Shown: positions 47,525-58,213, counted from the first letter of the stretch. The stretch: DNA of 64,000 nucleotides from Lentisphaerota bacterium (GCA_015061625.1 SUWG01000001.1:112220-176219), one strand, 5' to 3'. The notes: a model not told the origin generated them from the letters alone. Made by a program: numbers and translations.

Positions 47525-48826
47525 TCACTCTTTGAAGTGGGCAAACATCCGGTTCACCCAAGTCCGGCGGAATACCGCATCGCGCTGCGGGCCGACATGA
47601 TCCCCGGTCGGGTGGATGAGCAAACGTTTATTTGCCCCCGGTATCGCATTGAATACACACACCACCCCGACCGGCGAACAGATCATATCCGTCATGCCCG
47701 CCGTAATGAAACTTTCACAGCTAATGCGGGAGGCGAAATTCACCATATCATAATATGAAGCCGTTTCGATGACCGCCGGATTCCGGTTGTCATAATAAAG
47801 CCACGGCCACCCCTGCCGCCGGCGGGGAGTCATCAGATAACCGTAATGGTCGCACATCGCCGGTACTTCGGCGATCATCAGTGTCACCTGCGGATCCATG
47901 GCCGCCGCCACGATCGCCTGCGCACCGCCCTGACTGCCGCCGGAAACCACCAATATCCTGCCATTCCACTGCGGCAGACTTTTCACATAATCCAAAGCCC
48001 GCATCACCCGCAGAAACATATCGTGAAAATGGAATTTTTCCCGGTCGTGTTTATCCTTTTGCATATAGTTGCGCAATTCGCCGTTGCGCAAGGCATCGTA
48101 ATACGCCTTTTCCCGCAGGTTCTCATTGCCGTTGGCATTGATCATAAAGGAGATCGCTCCGAGCGCATAGTGAGCAGTCGGGGTCGCCGAGTGGACTCCC
48201 GCCCCCTGAAAGTGGACGATCGCGGGCAACGACCTTTCGGCGGCATCTTTCGGCATGGTCAAAATCCCGGAAACCGGTTTGCTTCCGGCGCAATCGACTT
48301 TCACATCATAAACCACCACGCGGTCGGCAAAATCCCCCCGGTAGTCGATCTGCCGCCGTTCCAATTCCCGCACCGGCACGGTATCGAGCAACGCCCGCCG
48401 GGAGTTCCAGAATTCATCGAAATCCGCCGGTCGGGGATAAGATATTTGAATATTCTGCGGATCGATCATCACTCCCCGCCCGCCGGAAATGTATTGATTG
48501 CCGACCATCAAAGGCTTGTTGTCTTGAGAAATAATGGATAATCTGACCATATACCACCCCGGCTCATCCGCCTGATATTCCAGAGAAATATTTTCATCAA
48601 AAGCCAGATCGCCATTACGGGTGCGTATGCCGTTAAAGAATTCTTCATAAACGACTTTGGCATTTTCCGGCACATTGTCGCCCATCGTGATTTTTCCGGT
48701 GAACCGGATCACTGTGCCGGAAGATACCACCGTGGCATCCGGCGTGATGGCAGAAATCACCTGTACCGGGGCGGCAGACAAGATGACCGCCATGAACACA
48801 AAAAATAAAATCAAAACTTTTTTCAT
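47525..48826 (-). CDS. Secreted AXE1-family esterase, paralogue of 12704-14017
   Basis: Signal peptide MKKVLILFFVFMAVILSAAPV; ADFDEFWNSRRALLDTVPVRELERR; VSGGSQGGAQA; HPTGDHVGPQ. Confidence 0.88.
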   Translation of the reverse strand: MKKVLILFFVFMAVILSAAPVQVISAITPDATVVSSGTVIRFTGKITMGDNVPENAKVVYEEFFNGIRTRNGDLAFDENISLEYQADEPGWYMVRLSIISQDNKPLMVGNQYISGGRGVMIDPQNIQISYPRPADFDEFWNSRRALLDTVPVRELERRQIDYRGDFADRVVVYDVKVDCAGSKPVSGILTMPKDAAERSLPAIVHFQGAGVHSATPTAHYALGAISFMINANGNENLREKAYYDALRNGELRNYMQKDKHDREKFHFHDMFLRVMRALDYVKSLPQWNGRILVVSGGSQGGAQAIVAAAMDPQVTLMIAEVPAMCDHYGYLMTPRRRQGWPWLYYDNRNPAVIETASYYDMVNFASRISCESFITAGMTDMICSPVGVVCVFNAIPGANKRLLIHPTGDHVGPQRDAVFRRTWVNRMFAHFKE

Positions 48827-49036
48827 CGGTTGCTCCTGTAAATGCTGTTGATACAAGAGAATATACTGCCGGAGTGACACTTTGTCAAGGAATAATAAAA
48901 AACCGCTCCGGTTTTAATTCCGGTAAAAAAAATCGGAATTGCTTTTATTGTCAATGATAAAAGCAATTCCAAGTAAACTTTTTTGCCGGAAAAGAACAGG
49001 ATATTTCCCTTTGCCCCCCGGTCGGAAATCTGCCGG

Positions 49037-49957
49037 TCAGGGCAGAAATTCAATGCTTTTGATCCAGACCGTGCCGGGGAATTGATCGACAATATCCAGA
49101 CGCAGATAGGAGATCTCTTTACCTTTGAAATCGACCGGCACGGTGAATTCGTGTTCCTCACCGTCGCAAATAAGCGAGGGGAAACGGACAAAATTGGCAG
49201 CCGTGTGGCGCCGGGATTCCGGAGTGCAGAAGAATAATCCGCCGGTGGTGCGCCGGTTGAAACCGGTGGCGCGGTAGACGATCCGCAATTTGCTCACTTT
49301 ACTGCCGTCGATCTTTTCAAAAATGTTGTTCAAATGGCAGTCATTGCCGGTGATATCCAGTTTGAGCCAGCCGTTGTCGGCCGATACCTGCATCCGGTCG
49401 CTTTCGACCCATGCTCCGGCTCCGTCGGCAAAATTCCAGACCGGGTCAACGATGCCGGTATTTATCGAACGCATTTCGATCCGCAGAATTTCCACATCGC
49501 CGGGCATCTGGTTGGTGATATCCAGCCGCAACGAGGTGATCTGCCCGGCATTGACCCACGCCGGAGCGGTCAGCCGCACCACCAGCGTATGCACCTGACC
49601 GTCGATGGCCAGTGACGGCAGGGGAATGCGGTTGGCTTCAGAATAGCGGCGGGCTCTGGGAGTGGTGAAAAAAATCTCGCCGGTAGTGTGGGAACGGAAA
49701 CCGACCGCACGATAGGTTATCAGCATACAGTTGTAAACTTTGGGATCGATATCCACCGCCGGATTGATGATGCCGTGGTCGCCTTTGAGCGGCACGACCT
49801 TGATGGCATCGGCAAGTTCCTCGATACGGGAGTTGTTGAAACGGCTCCACTCGGTCAGAGCGGCAGGGAACTCCCAGACGATCGGTTCTTCAGCGATACC
49901 GGTAAAGATCACTCCGGTAACCGCCAGCAATGTAATCCAGAATTTACGCATAATCAT
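49037..49957 (-). CDS. Secreted protein with two internal repeat domains (possible carbohydrate-binding)
   Basis: Signal peptide; repeats YRAVGFRSHTTGEIFFTTPRARRYSEANRIPLPSL / YRATGFNRRTTGGLFFCTPESRRHTAANFVRFPSL. Confidence 0.75.
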   Translation of the reverse strand: MIMRKFWITLLAVTGVIFTGIAEEPIVWEFPAALTEWSRFNNSRIEELADAIKVVPLKGDHGIINPAVDIDPKVYNCMLITYRAVGFRSHTTGEIFFTTPRARRYSEANRIPLPSLAIDGQVHTLVVRLTAPAWVNAGQITSLRLDITNQMPGDVEILRIEMRSINTGIVDPVWNFADGAGAWVESDRMQVSADNGWLKLDITGNDCHLNNIFEKIDGSKVSKLRIVYRATGFNRRTTGGLFFCTPESRRHTAANFVRFPSLICDGEEHEFTVPVDFKGKEISYLRLDIVDQFPGTVWIKSIEFLP

Positions 49958-50142
49958 TCTCCTTGCATTAAGTTGACTGCCGATAATGTAACCGTTGAAA
50001 CCGCCTTTGTCAAGCCGTTATAAGCTGCAGATACGCAAAAACATAGCCAGCCAACATCAGCAAAAATAACATTCCGGCTTGATAAAAGCACGGATGCAAG
50101 GTATATTAAGCAGATGCATTTTTATCAAATCAAGGAATTTTT

Positions 50143-51003
50143 ATGGAATTGGCACTCTTTTACACCTTCTGCTGTCTGGGTTGTTCAGCATTCAACGATC
50201 TGTGTTTCAAATTTTTCGCCCGCAAGGAGCGTTCACGGGGCTTATTCGTGGCGATCATCGGCGTTGTCGGCACTCTGCTTTTCTGCTTTCTGCCCGACAA
50301 GGTCGGGGCCAACTGGCAGATGACCCTTTTCTGGGGCGTGATCTGCGGCATATTTTCAGCGGTGGGCAATATCCTGCTGATCGAAAGCATGACCAATTTG
50401 AGTGCGGGGATGTGTTCGACGATCTACCGGCTCAATCTGGCTCTGGTCGTGCCGTTAAGTATGCTGTTTTTCGGCGAAACCCTGACCCTGAATAAGTACT
50501 TCGGAGTGGCTCTGGCGATCGCGGCGGTGCTGGCATTTCTGCCTGCGCCCGGAAAAAAATCAGATGCTTCAGGCGATAAAAAAGCCTTTATACTGCCGTT
50601 GATCATGATCATTACCGCCAGTATTTTCCGGGCGGGGCTGGGGTTGGCCTGCAAATACGGTCCGATGGTCGGCGCATCGCCCAACGGTATCAATCTGATC
50701 ATCGAAGTCATCTGGATCATCAGCGGGCTGGCTTACTTTTTCCTCAAAGAAAAAGATCAATGCCGACCGGATGCCAAAGTGGTATATTACGGTATCGTTT
50801 CCGGTATAATGGTTGCCGGGATCATCTTCTTTATGGTATTGGCTCTGCGTTACGGCAATGCCAGCGTGGTTCTGCCGATCGCCCAAATGAGTTTTCTGGC
50901 GACCTTCATTTTAAGTGTGATTTTCCTCAAAGAAAAGATCACCGCTTTGAAAATATTTGCTCTGCTCTGCGGCACCGGAGCAATGATCCTGCTGACCTGC
51001 TGA
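50143..51003 (+). CDS. EamA/DMT-family transporter
   Basis: About ten hydrophobic segments; LVVPLSMLFFGETLTLNKYFGVALAI / FLATFILSVIFLKEKITALKIFALL duplicated EamA pattern. Confidence 0.85.
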   Translation: MELALFYTFCCLGCSAFNDLCFKFFARKERSRGLFVAIIGVVGTLLFCFLPDKVGANWQMTLFWGVICGIFSAVGNILLIESMTNLSAGMCSTIYRLNLALVVPLSMLFFGETLTLNKYFGVALAIAAVLAFLPAPGKKSDASGDKKAFILPLIMIITASIFRAGLGLACKYGPMVGASPNGINLIIEVIWIISGLAYFFLKEKDQCRPDAKVVYYGIVSGIMVAGIIFFMVLALRYGNASVVLPIAQMSFLATFILSVIFLKEKITALKIFALLCGTGAMILLTC

Positions 51004-51038
51004 ATCCGCCGGACGGATTCTCCAAAAAATCAGGATAA

Positions 51039-53570
51039 CTAAAGCAAACTCAACTGGATGATGTCGCTGTCATTTTCATCATCGTTGCGGCGGCGGTTGC
51101 GGACTGCCCGGCGGGGGATCGCCGCCATTGCCTCTCTGGGGGCGGCGGCATTCTTTTCCAGCAATTCCAGAATGCTTTGCGCTCTTTCCAGCACCGCCGG
51201 CGGCACACCCGCCAGACGGGCAACATGGATACCGTAACTGCGGTCAGCCGCTCCGGGAATGATCTGGCGCAGAAAAATCACATCATCGCCATATTCTCTG
51301 ACGGCGACATTGAAGTTATTCACCCCCCGTCTGGTCTGTGCCAACTCGGTCAATTCATGGTAATGCGTGGCAAACATGGTGCGGCTGCGCGCCTGATCGT
51401 GCAGATATTCTGCGATCGACCACGCCAGCGAAAGACCGTCAAAGGTGCTGGTTCCCCTGCCGACTTCATCCAGAATGACCAGACTTTTTTCCGTTGCATG
51501 GCGCAGGATGTTGGCGGTTTCCACCATTTCAACCATAAATGTACTCTGCCCTCTGGCAAGGTCATCGGCGGCTCCGATGCGGGTGAAAATCCGGTCAACC
51601 ATGCCGATTTCCATACTGCGCGCCGGAACAAATGAACCGGCCTGGGCCATGATGACCAGCAACGCTGTCTGCCGGATATAGGTGGATTTGCCTGCCATAT
51701 TCGGCCCGGTGATGAGCATCATGCGTTTGCAATCGCCATCCAGAATGGTGTCGTTGGGAACGAATCCGCCGGAACCCAATGCGGCGTCCAGCACCGGATG
51801 GCGGCCGTCACGGATATCGAGCCGGTCATCGTCGAATATCGCCGGACGGCAATAATTATGCAATCTGGCGCACTCGGCAAAACCGGCAATGGCATCCAAT
51901 TCCGCCAATGCTTCGGCACTGCGCTGGATATCAGCGGTGCATCCGGTGGCCATGCGGCGCAATTCGTCAAAAATTTTCAATTCCAGAGCGCGCGCCTTTT
52001 CCTCGGCACCGAGAATGCGGTTTTCCAGTTCTTTGAGTTCCGGGGTGATGAATCGCTCGGCATTGACCAGAGTCTGTTTGCGGATGTAATCTTCCGGCAC
52101 GAGTGACAAATTGGATTTGCTCACTTCGATATAGTAGCCGAAAACGTTGTTGAATTTGACTTTGAGCGACTTGATACCGGTGCGTTCGATCTCCCGCTGC
52201 TGGATGGAACTCAACCACGATTTGCCGTCACCGGCCGCCGCCCGCAACTCATCCAATTCCGCAGAAAAACCACCGCGGATCACCCCGCCGTCATTGATCG
52301 AATTGGGCAATTCATCCGCAAGCGCATCGGTCAAAGCTCCGGTCAATTCGGTGAAATCCCCGATATTTGCCACACACTCGGCAAAGAGCCGGGCATACAA
52401 ACTTTCCAACAGCACCTTGATCGCCGGCAGTGACTCCAGCGAACTGCCCAGATTTTGCAGATCGCGCGGCGTGGCAATGCCCACATTGAGGCGGCCGACG
52501 ATCCTTTCCAGATCTTTGATCACCCGGAGCGATTCCCGGAATTCCGCCAGAGCCATCGGATCGACGACGAAATTTTCCACAGCATCCAGCCGCCGCACGA
52601 TCGCTTCATGGTTGCGCAACGGACGCACCAGAAAACTGCGCAACTTCCTGCCGCCCATCGGAGTCACTGATTTATCCAGCACGCCCAGCAATGAACCCTT
52701 ACGGGAATTTTCAAACAATGAACCGGTTATTTCCAGATTGCGCAAGGTGATGGGGTCAAGTTCCAGAGTGTCAGATAAAGTGCGCATCTGCAGCAAGGTG
52801 ACGTGTCCGGCTTCGTGGCGGAGATTTTCGGCGGCGTAACGCAACACCGCTCCGGCGGCGGCGACTGCCGCCTCTTTGCCCCGCAGACCGAATCCGTCAA
52901 GCGTACTGCTTTTGAAGTGTTTACAAAGATATTCGCCGCAGTCGGCAACATCGAAAAAATATTCATCCAGTTCGCTCCATACCGGCCCTTTTTCATCTTC
53001 CGGGAACTCCCCGGAATCGACCAGTTGAGCGCGGATGCTCCCGGTGCAGAGCAACTCCCGGACACCGAGGCGGCGCACTTCACAGACGAGTTTCTCGATA
53101 CCGCCGATCTCGCAGACATTGAATTCCCCGGTGCTGACATCCAGAGCCGAGAGGAAAAATATACCGTTTTTGTCGGCGGTAACGGCACCGAGAAAGTTGT
53201 TGCTGTCATCATTGAGCAGAGCATTGTCGATCATCGTTCCCGGAGTGATGATCCGGGTGATCTGCCGTTTGACGATACCTTTAGTGACCAGTTTGGGGTC
53301 TTCGACCTGTTCGGCGATGGCGACTTTCAAACCGGCGGCGACCAGCCGCGGCAGGTAACTATCCAGCGCATGATAGGGAAATCCGCACATGGGCGTACCC
53401 TGTCTTTTGGTCAACGTCAGATCCAATGCCCGGCTGACAGTTTCGGCATCTTCAAAAAATTCTTCATAAAAGTCGCCCAGACGGAAAAGCAGAACCGCAT
53501 CGGCGGGTATCTGCGACTTCGCCTCACGATACTGGATCATCATCGGTGTAAGTTTGGTATTGTCAGCCAT
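51039..53570 (-). CDS. mutS: DNA mismatch repair protein
   Basis: LTPMMIQYREAKSQIPADAVLLFRLGDFYEEF, TGPNMAGKSTYIRQ, DEVGRGTSTFDGLSLAW, FATHYHEL. Confidence 0.98.
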   Translation of the reverse strand: MADNTKLTPMMIQYREAKSQIPADAVLLFRLGDFYEEFFEDAETVSRALDLTLTKRQGTPMCGFPYHALDSYLPRLVAAGLKVAIAEQVEDPKLVTKGIVKRQITRIITPGTMIDNALLNDDSNNFLGAVTADKNGIFFLSALDVSTGEFNVCEIGGIEKLVCEVRRLGVRELLCTGSIRAQLVDSGEFPEDEKGPVWSELDEYFFDVADCGEYLCKHFKSSTLDGFGLRGKEAAVAAAGAVLRYAAENLRHEAGHVTLLQMRTLSDTLELDPITLRNLEITGSLFENSRKGSLLGVLDKSVTPMGGRKLRSFLVRPLRNHEAIVRRLDAVENFVVDPMALAEFRESLRVIKDLERIVGRLNVGIATPRDLQNLGSSLESLPAIKVLLESLYARLFAECVANIGDFTELTGALTDALADELPNSINDGGVIRGGFSAELDELRAAAGDGKSWLSSIQQREIERTGIKSLKVKFNNVFGYYIEVSKSNLSLVPEDYIRKQTLVNAERFITPELKELENRILGAEEKARALELKIFDELRRMATGCTADIQRSAEALAELDAIAGFAECARLHNYCRPAIFDDDRLDIRDGRHPVLDAALGSGGFVPNDTILDGDCKRMMLITGPNMAGKSTYIRQTALLVIMAQAGSFVPARSMEIGMVDRIFTRIGAADDLARGQSTFMVEMVETANILRHATEKSLVILDEVGRGTSTFDGLSLAWSIAEYLHDQARSRTMFATHYHELTELAQTRRGVNNFNVAVREYGDDVIFLRQIIPGAADRSYGIHVARLAGVPPAVLERAQSILELLEKNAAAPREAMAAIPRRAVRNRRRNDDENDSDIIQLSLL

Positions 53571-53578
53571 TTTGTTGC

Positions 53579-53935
53579 TTATTCTCCCGGAAAAAATTCT
53601 GCGGTATAAGTGATAAGTGCGCCGAATGCCGATGCCGCCGGTTTGCCGATGACCACTTTACAGCGGGTCACTTTATCAAACGCCAGCACGGTTTTTCCGA
53701 TGGCACGGGCCAGGGCTTCCAGCAGAGAAAAGCGGCTTTCGGCAACACATTTGACCACGGCTCTTTCCACGGCGGAATAATCCACTGAAGCAAAAAGGTC
53801 ATCGGTAACTGCCGCCAACGTGGCATCGTAATCGAATTCCACATCCAGCAACAATTTCTGCCGGTAGATCTTTTCATGCTCCAGAGTACCGATGACGGCA
53901 CTGACGGTCAAATCACTTATCTTTATCGTACTCAT
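53579..53935 (-). CDS. folB: Dihydroneopterin aldolase
   Basis: IKISDLTVSAVIGTLEHEK, SVDYSAVERAV, LLEALARAI. Confidence 0.88.
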   Translation of the reverse strand: MSTIKISDLTVSAVIGTLEHEKIYRQKLLLDVEFDYDATLAAVTDDLFASVDYSAVERAVVKCVAESRFSLLEALARAIGKTVLAFDKVTRCKVVIGKPAASAFGALITYTAEFFPGE

Positions 53936-53961
53936 GACTTACAGTTATCCTGATTTTCGGA

Positions 53962-54546
53962 TCACAACTGACAATTCATATATTTTTTCAACAAATCCTG
54001 CAATTTTTTCAATGGCAATCCGACAATATTTTCCACTTCCCCGGTGAAACTTTCCACGATCAACTCCCCATGCTCCTGGATCGCGTATGCTCCGGCCTTA
54101 TCCAGCACCCTGACCTGCCGCAGATATTCACTTATCACCGCTTCGGAAAGCGTCTTGAATTTCACCACACTTACTTCGCTCCACACTTCACAAATCTGCT
54201 TTTCCCGGCAAATCAGGGCAACCCCGGTGACCACTTCGTGACTCTTGCCGGAAAACGCCCGCAGAAATGCGGCGGCTTCATCCAAATCCGCCGGTTTGCC
54301 GATCGCCTTGCCGTCAAAAATTATCATGGTATCGGCCCCGATGACCAGACTTTGCGGATGGTCTACTGCCACGGCTTGAGCCTTGAGCAACGCATTATCC
54401 TGCGGCAGATGCCGCAAATCTTCCGCCCGGTCAAGTTCATTGACCGGCGCAACTTTCACGGTGAAATCCACCGCGCAACTTTGCAATAACTCCCGGCGGC
54501 GCGGTGAAGCGGAAGCCAGTATCAGCGGGAACTTATTCACCGTCAC
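53962..54546 (-). CDS. maf: Maf-family nucleoside triphosphate pyrophosphatase
   Basis: LILASASPRRRELL, VIGADTMIIFDGKAIGKPAD, DKAGAYAIQEHG. Confidence 0.95.
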   Translation of the reverse strand: MTVNKFPLILASASPRRRELLQSCAVDFTVKVAPVNELDRAEDLRHLPQDNALLKAQAVAVDHPQSLVIGADTMIIFDGKAIGKPADLDEAAAFLRAFSGKSHEVVTGVALICREKQICEVWSEVSVVKFKTLSEAVISEYLRQVRVLDKAGAYAIQEHGELIVESFTGEVENIVGLPLKKLQDLLKKYMNCQL

Positions 54547-55177
54547 TTTTCTTTCCGGCCGCCGGTTCCGCCGGTTTTTCTTCCGCCGCCGGTTTATTGT
54601 CGTGGAACTTCAAACTTATCGTGCGGTCGCCATGTCCGGCAGAGTGGAAAAATTCCGGATTTTTTTCCGGTTCTTTGTCATCGGCAGGCTCTTTGACCTC
54701 TTCCGGGGCTTTTTCCGGCGCACTGCTGCTGCAGTTGATGATATTGAGCGTGACTTTCTGTATGTTGCCGATACCGAAAACCGTACTCATCTGGTTCCTG
54801 ACGATTCCGGAAATCTTATCCATCAACTGCGGTGCCGTACCGGAAGCGGCATTCATCACCGCGCGGACATCGACTGTGTAACCGCCTTTGACGTTGAATA
54901 TGCAAACTTTTCTGATATCCAGGCACTTCAAAGATTTGCTGGCGTGTACGATCACATGGGAGATCGCCGCGGCACTGATGGTTATTTCGCCGCTGTCACC
55001 GGCAACGGAAACATTGCGGAGATATTTTTTGCGGAAAAGCACCCACAACAGCCACCGGAGCAAATAGACCAGCACGATGCCGCAAATGATACCGCAAATG
55101 AAATAATGGGTGATGATACTTTGCACTACCGGATGGGAAATGACCGGTTCGAGCCAGCTGGCAACAATTTCAAACAT
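54533..55177 (-). CDS. AmaP/Asp23-like membrane protein
   Basis: N-terminal TM segments, then EITISAAAISHVIVHASKSLKCLDIRKVCIFNVKGGYTVDV resembling Asp23/Gls24. Confidence 0.55.
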   Translation of the reverse strand: MFEIVASWLEPVISHPVVQSIITHYFICGIICGIVLVYLLRWLLWVLFRKKYLRNVSVAGDSGEITISAAAISHVIVHASKSLKCLDIRKVCIFNVKGGYTVDVRAVMNAASGTAPQLMDKISGIVRNQMSTVFGIGNIQKVTLNIINCSSSAPEKAPEEVKEPADDKEPEKNPEFFHSAGHGDRTISLKFHDNKPAAEEKPAEPAAGKKSDGE

Positions 55178-55194
55178 AGCAAAATCTCCTTGGA

Positions 55195-57006
55195 TTACTG
55201 GTTGAATTCCTGGGCTTTCAAAACGGCAACAAAGGCTTCCTGCGGAATATTGACCTGACCGATCAACTTCATGCGCTTTTTACCCTCTTTCTGTTTTTCC
55301 AGCAGTTTGCGTTTACGGGTGATGTCACCGCCGTAACACTTGGCCAAAACGTTCTTGCGCAACTGGCGGATGGTCTCACGGGCGATCACCTTGCCGCCGA
55401 TGGCCGCCTGAATGGCGATCTGGAACATCTGCGGCGGAATGGCATCGCGCAATCTTTCAGCGACCTGACGGCCGCGCTCGTATGCCATATCCACATGGAC
55501 GATACTGCTGAATGCATCGACCGTTTCGCCGTTGACCATGATATCGAGTTTGACCATTTTCCCTGCCCGGTAACCGGCCGGTTCATAATCCATACTGCCG
55601 TAACCGCGGGTGATGGATTTGAGTTTGTCGTGGAAGTCGATAAGAATTTCATGCATCGGCATTTCGGCGGTGATGATGACATGATCGGCATCGACTCCGG
55701 CGGTGTTGGTGCAAATGCCCCGTTTGCTCATGACCAGATTCATCACATCGCCGATGTAAGCGGTCGGAATCATCAAATGGCAGTTGATCACCGGTTCTTC
55801 GATGCGTTCGATACCGGAAGGATCGGGCAGATGCACGGGGTTGTCGATCTCCAGCATTTCACCGGACTTCATATAGACATGATAAATCACCGAAGGATAG
55901 GTCGCCAGGATATCCATATTGTATTCCCGGCGCAACCGCTCCTGAATAACTTCCATGTGCAGCAGCCCCAGAAAGCCGCAACGGAAACCGAAACCCAGTG
56001 CGGCGGAACTTTCCGCCTGATAGAAAAATGCCGCATCATTGAGCTGCAGTTTCGCCATGCTCGCTTTGAGTGAATCGTAATCCGCCGTATCGATCGGATA
56101 AATACCGCTGAATACCATCGGACGCACCTGACGGAAACCGGGCAGCGGTTCGGCGGCGGAATTTTGGGTATCGGTTATGGTATCGCCGATACGGGTATCG
56201 GCGGGGGATTTCAAGTTGGGGATGATGTAGCCGACACTGCCGGGCCCCAATTCCGGATCGGGGCGCATATCGGGGCTGAAGTGACCGACTTCTTTAAGTT
56301 CGCTCTCAATGCCGTTGGAAAAGAGTTTGATCCGGGTGCCGCGTTTGAATACGCCTCTTTGCACCCGCACAAAGTTGACCACCCCCCGGAATGTATCGTA
56401 ACGGGAGTCAAAAATCAATGCCGCACTGCCATCTTCACTGCCGACAGTCGGCGGCGGGATGCGTTCAATAACGGCTTTGAGCAATTCTGCCACGCCTTCG
56501 CCGGTCTTGCCGGAAACCATCAACGCTTCTTCACGGGGCAGAGCGAGGATCTCTTCCATTTGTTCATAACACAGCGGCAGATTGGCGGCGGGCAGATCGA
56601 TCTTGTTGATTACCGGGATCACCCGCAGATTCTGGTGAAATGCCAGATTCACATTGGCGACAGTCTGCGCCTGAACCCCTTGCGTGGCATCGATCAGCAG
56701 GATCGCTCCTTCACAGGCACTCAAACTGCGGCTGACTTCATAGGTGAAGTCAACGTGTCCCGGAGTGTCGATGAGGTTGAGTTCGTAAGTTTCCTTACCA
56801 TCGGGGGCATACATCATGCGCACCGGATGGGATTTGATGGTGATTCCCCGTTCCCGTTCCAGATCCATACCGTCGAGCAACTGCTCCTGCAAATCACGTT
56901 TTTCGACGGTGCCGGTGATTTCGAGCATCCGGTCGGCCAGCGTGGATTTGCCGTGGTCGATATGAGCGATGATACAAAAGTTACGGATATTTTTCAATTC
57001 AGCCAT
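55195..57006 (-). CDS. lepA: Elongation factor 4
   Basis: IRNFCIIAHIDHGKSTLADR, DTPGHVDFTYEVSRSL, NKIDLP, AKCYGGDITRKRKLLEKQKEGKKRMK. Confidence 0.98.
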   Translation of the reverse strand: MAELKNIRNFCIIAHIDHGKSTLADRMLEITGTVEKRDLQEQLLDGMDLERERGITIKSHPVRMMYAPDGKETYELNLIDTPGHVDFTYEVSRSLSACEGAILLIDATQGVQAQTVANVNLAFHQNLRVIPVINKIDLPAANLPLCYEQMEEILALPREEALMVSGKTGEGVAELLKAVIERIPPPTVGSEDGSAALIFDSRYDTFRGVVNFVRVQRGVFKRGTRIKLFSNGIESELKEVGHFSPDMRPDPELGPGSVGYIIPNLKSPADTRIGDTITDTQNSAAEPLPGFRQVRPMVFSGIYPIDTADYDSLKASMAKLQLNDAAFFYQAESSAALGFGFRCGFLGLLHMEVIQERLRREYNMDILATYPSVIYHVYMKSGEMLEIDNPVHLPDPSGIERIEEPVINCHLMIPTAYIGDVMNLVMSKRGICTNTAGVDADHVIITAEMPMHEILIDFHDKLKSITRGYGSMDYEPAGYRAGKMVKLDIMVNGETVDAFSSIVHVDMAYERGRQVAERLRDAIPPQMFQIAIQAAIGGKVIARETIRQLRKNVLAKCYGGDITRKRKLLEKQKEGKKRMKLIGQVNIPQEAFVAVLKAQEFNQ

Positions 57007-57010
57007 AAAG

Positions 57011-58213
57011 TTACTTTTCCAGAATTTCAGTTATTACACGCAAGACGTTGCCGCCGATGATCTTTTGGATTTCCTCATCGGTGAATCCCCGCTGAACCAG
57101 CCCGACAGTATACATCGGCCAATTCAGCCAGTTCACGGAGTCATATTGTTCTTTGGTCATCAATTCATATCCGGCACCGGGAGCGGTCCAGAATTGTTCC
57201 CAGATGGGGCGGGTCAGCGGCATTTTTGATGCGGTTTCCACCGGAGCCAGACTCACGCCGTTATCGGTACCGATGGCGACATGATCGACGCCGAATTTGC
57301 GGGCGATATATTCGATATGATCGAGCATGGCATTGAGATCCATCGTGCCTTGCAGAAAGGGCGGATGTCCGCAAATGCCCACAAAACCGCCGCTTTCTTT
57401 GATCGCCTGAATGACCTCATCGCTTTTGGCCCGGTAATGGGTGGATAACGCTCCGGCGGCGGAATGGCTGGCGACCACCGGTTTTGAGGAAACTTTTGCC
57501 GCTTCAAAACTGGTTTTCAAACCGCTGTGCGCCACATCGACCAACACCCCGGTACGATTCATTTCGGCGATGACCTCTTTACCGAAACTGCTCAATCCGG
57601 CATCGGCACTTTCGGCACAGCCGTCACCGATCAGATTTCTGCGGTTGTAGGTCAGATGCATCATCCGCACGCCGAGGCGGAAAAAGACGCCGATCAGATT
57701 GAGTGATTCCGCCGTGGAAACGGCATGATCGGGCAGCGGCACGCCGTTGGTGGTCATATAGATCGCCCGGCGGCCGCGCTTTTTGATCTCCGGCAGTTGA
57801 GCCGGATAGACGGCTCTTTCGTAAATACCGGTCAGACGGTCGGCAATATTGGTATAGCTGCTCAACCGGTAGAGCATTTCCACGGCATCATTGCCCTCGA
57901 CCCCGCTATTCTGGAAATTGCAATCGACCCCGGAAAACTCCCATGCTTCTTTGAGGAGTTTTTGCATCGCCGGGTCGTCGTAAGAACTGCACATTCTGAA
58001 TTCTTCGCCGGCCCGGATGATCTCCTCACGGCCGGCTCCGGCAGAAATCAATTCATCGATCCGTGGACATCGGCCGCCACCGGAAGGTGAAAAACCGTAA
58101 GCATCAAAAACGTAACTGTTCCGATGCAGTTCCAGACCGTGAGCAAGCGTTTTTTCGTCCGGATGCAGAACATCCAAAGCCGCCTGTCTGATTTCCTGCC
58201 AGCGATCATTCAT
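57011..58213 (-). CDS. Membrane dipeptidase family (peptidase M19)
   Basis: VDVAHSGLKTSFEAAKVSSKPVVASHSAAGALSTHYRAKSDEVIQAIKESGGFVGICG; DHVAIGTDNG. Start at MNDRWQEI. Confidence 0.88.
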   Translation of the reverse strand: MNDRWQEIRQAALDVLHPDEKTLAHGLELHRNSYVFDAYGFSPSGGGRCPRIDELISAGAGREEIIRAGEEFRMCSSYDDPAMQKLLKEAWEFSGVDCNFQNSGVEGNDAVEMLYRLSSYTNIADRLTGIYERAVYPAQLPEIKKRGRRAIYMTTNGVPLPDHAVSTAESLNLIGVFFRLGVRMMHLTYNRRNLIGDGCAESADAGLSSFGKEVIAEMNRTGVLVDVAHSGLKTSFEAAKVSSKPVVASHSAAGALSTHYRAKSDEVIQAIKESGGFVGICGHPPFLQGTMDLNAMLDHIEYIARKFGVDHVAIGTDNGVSLAPVETASKMPLTRPIWEQFWTAPGAGYELMTKEQYDSVNWLNWPMYTVGLVQRGFTDEEIQKIIGGNVLRVITEILEK

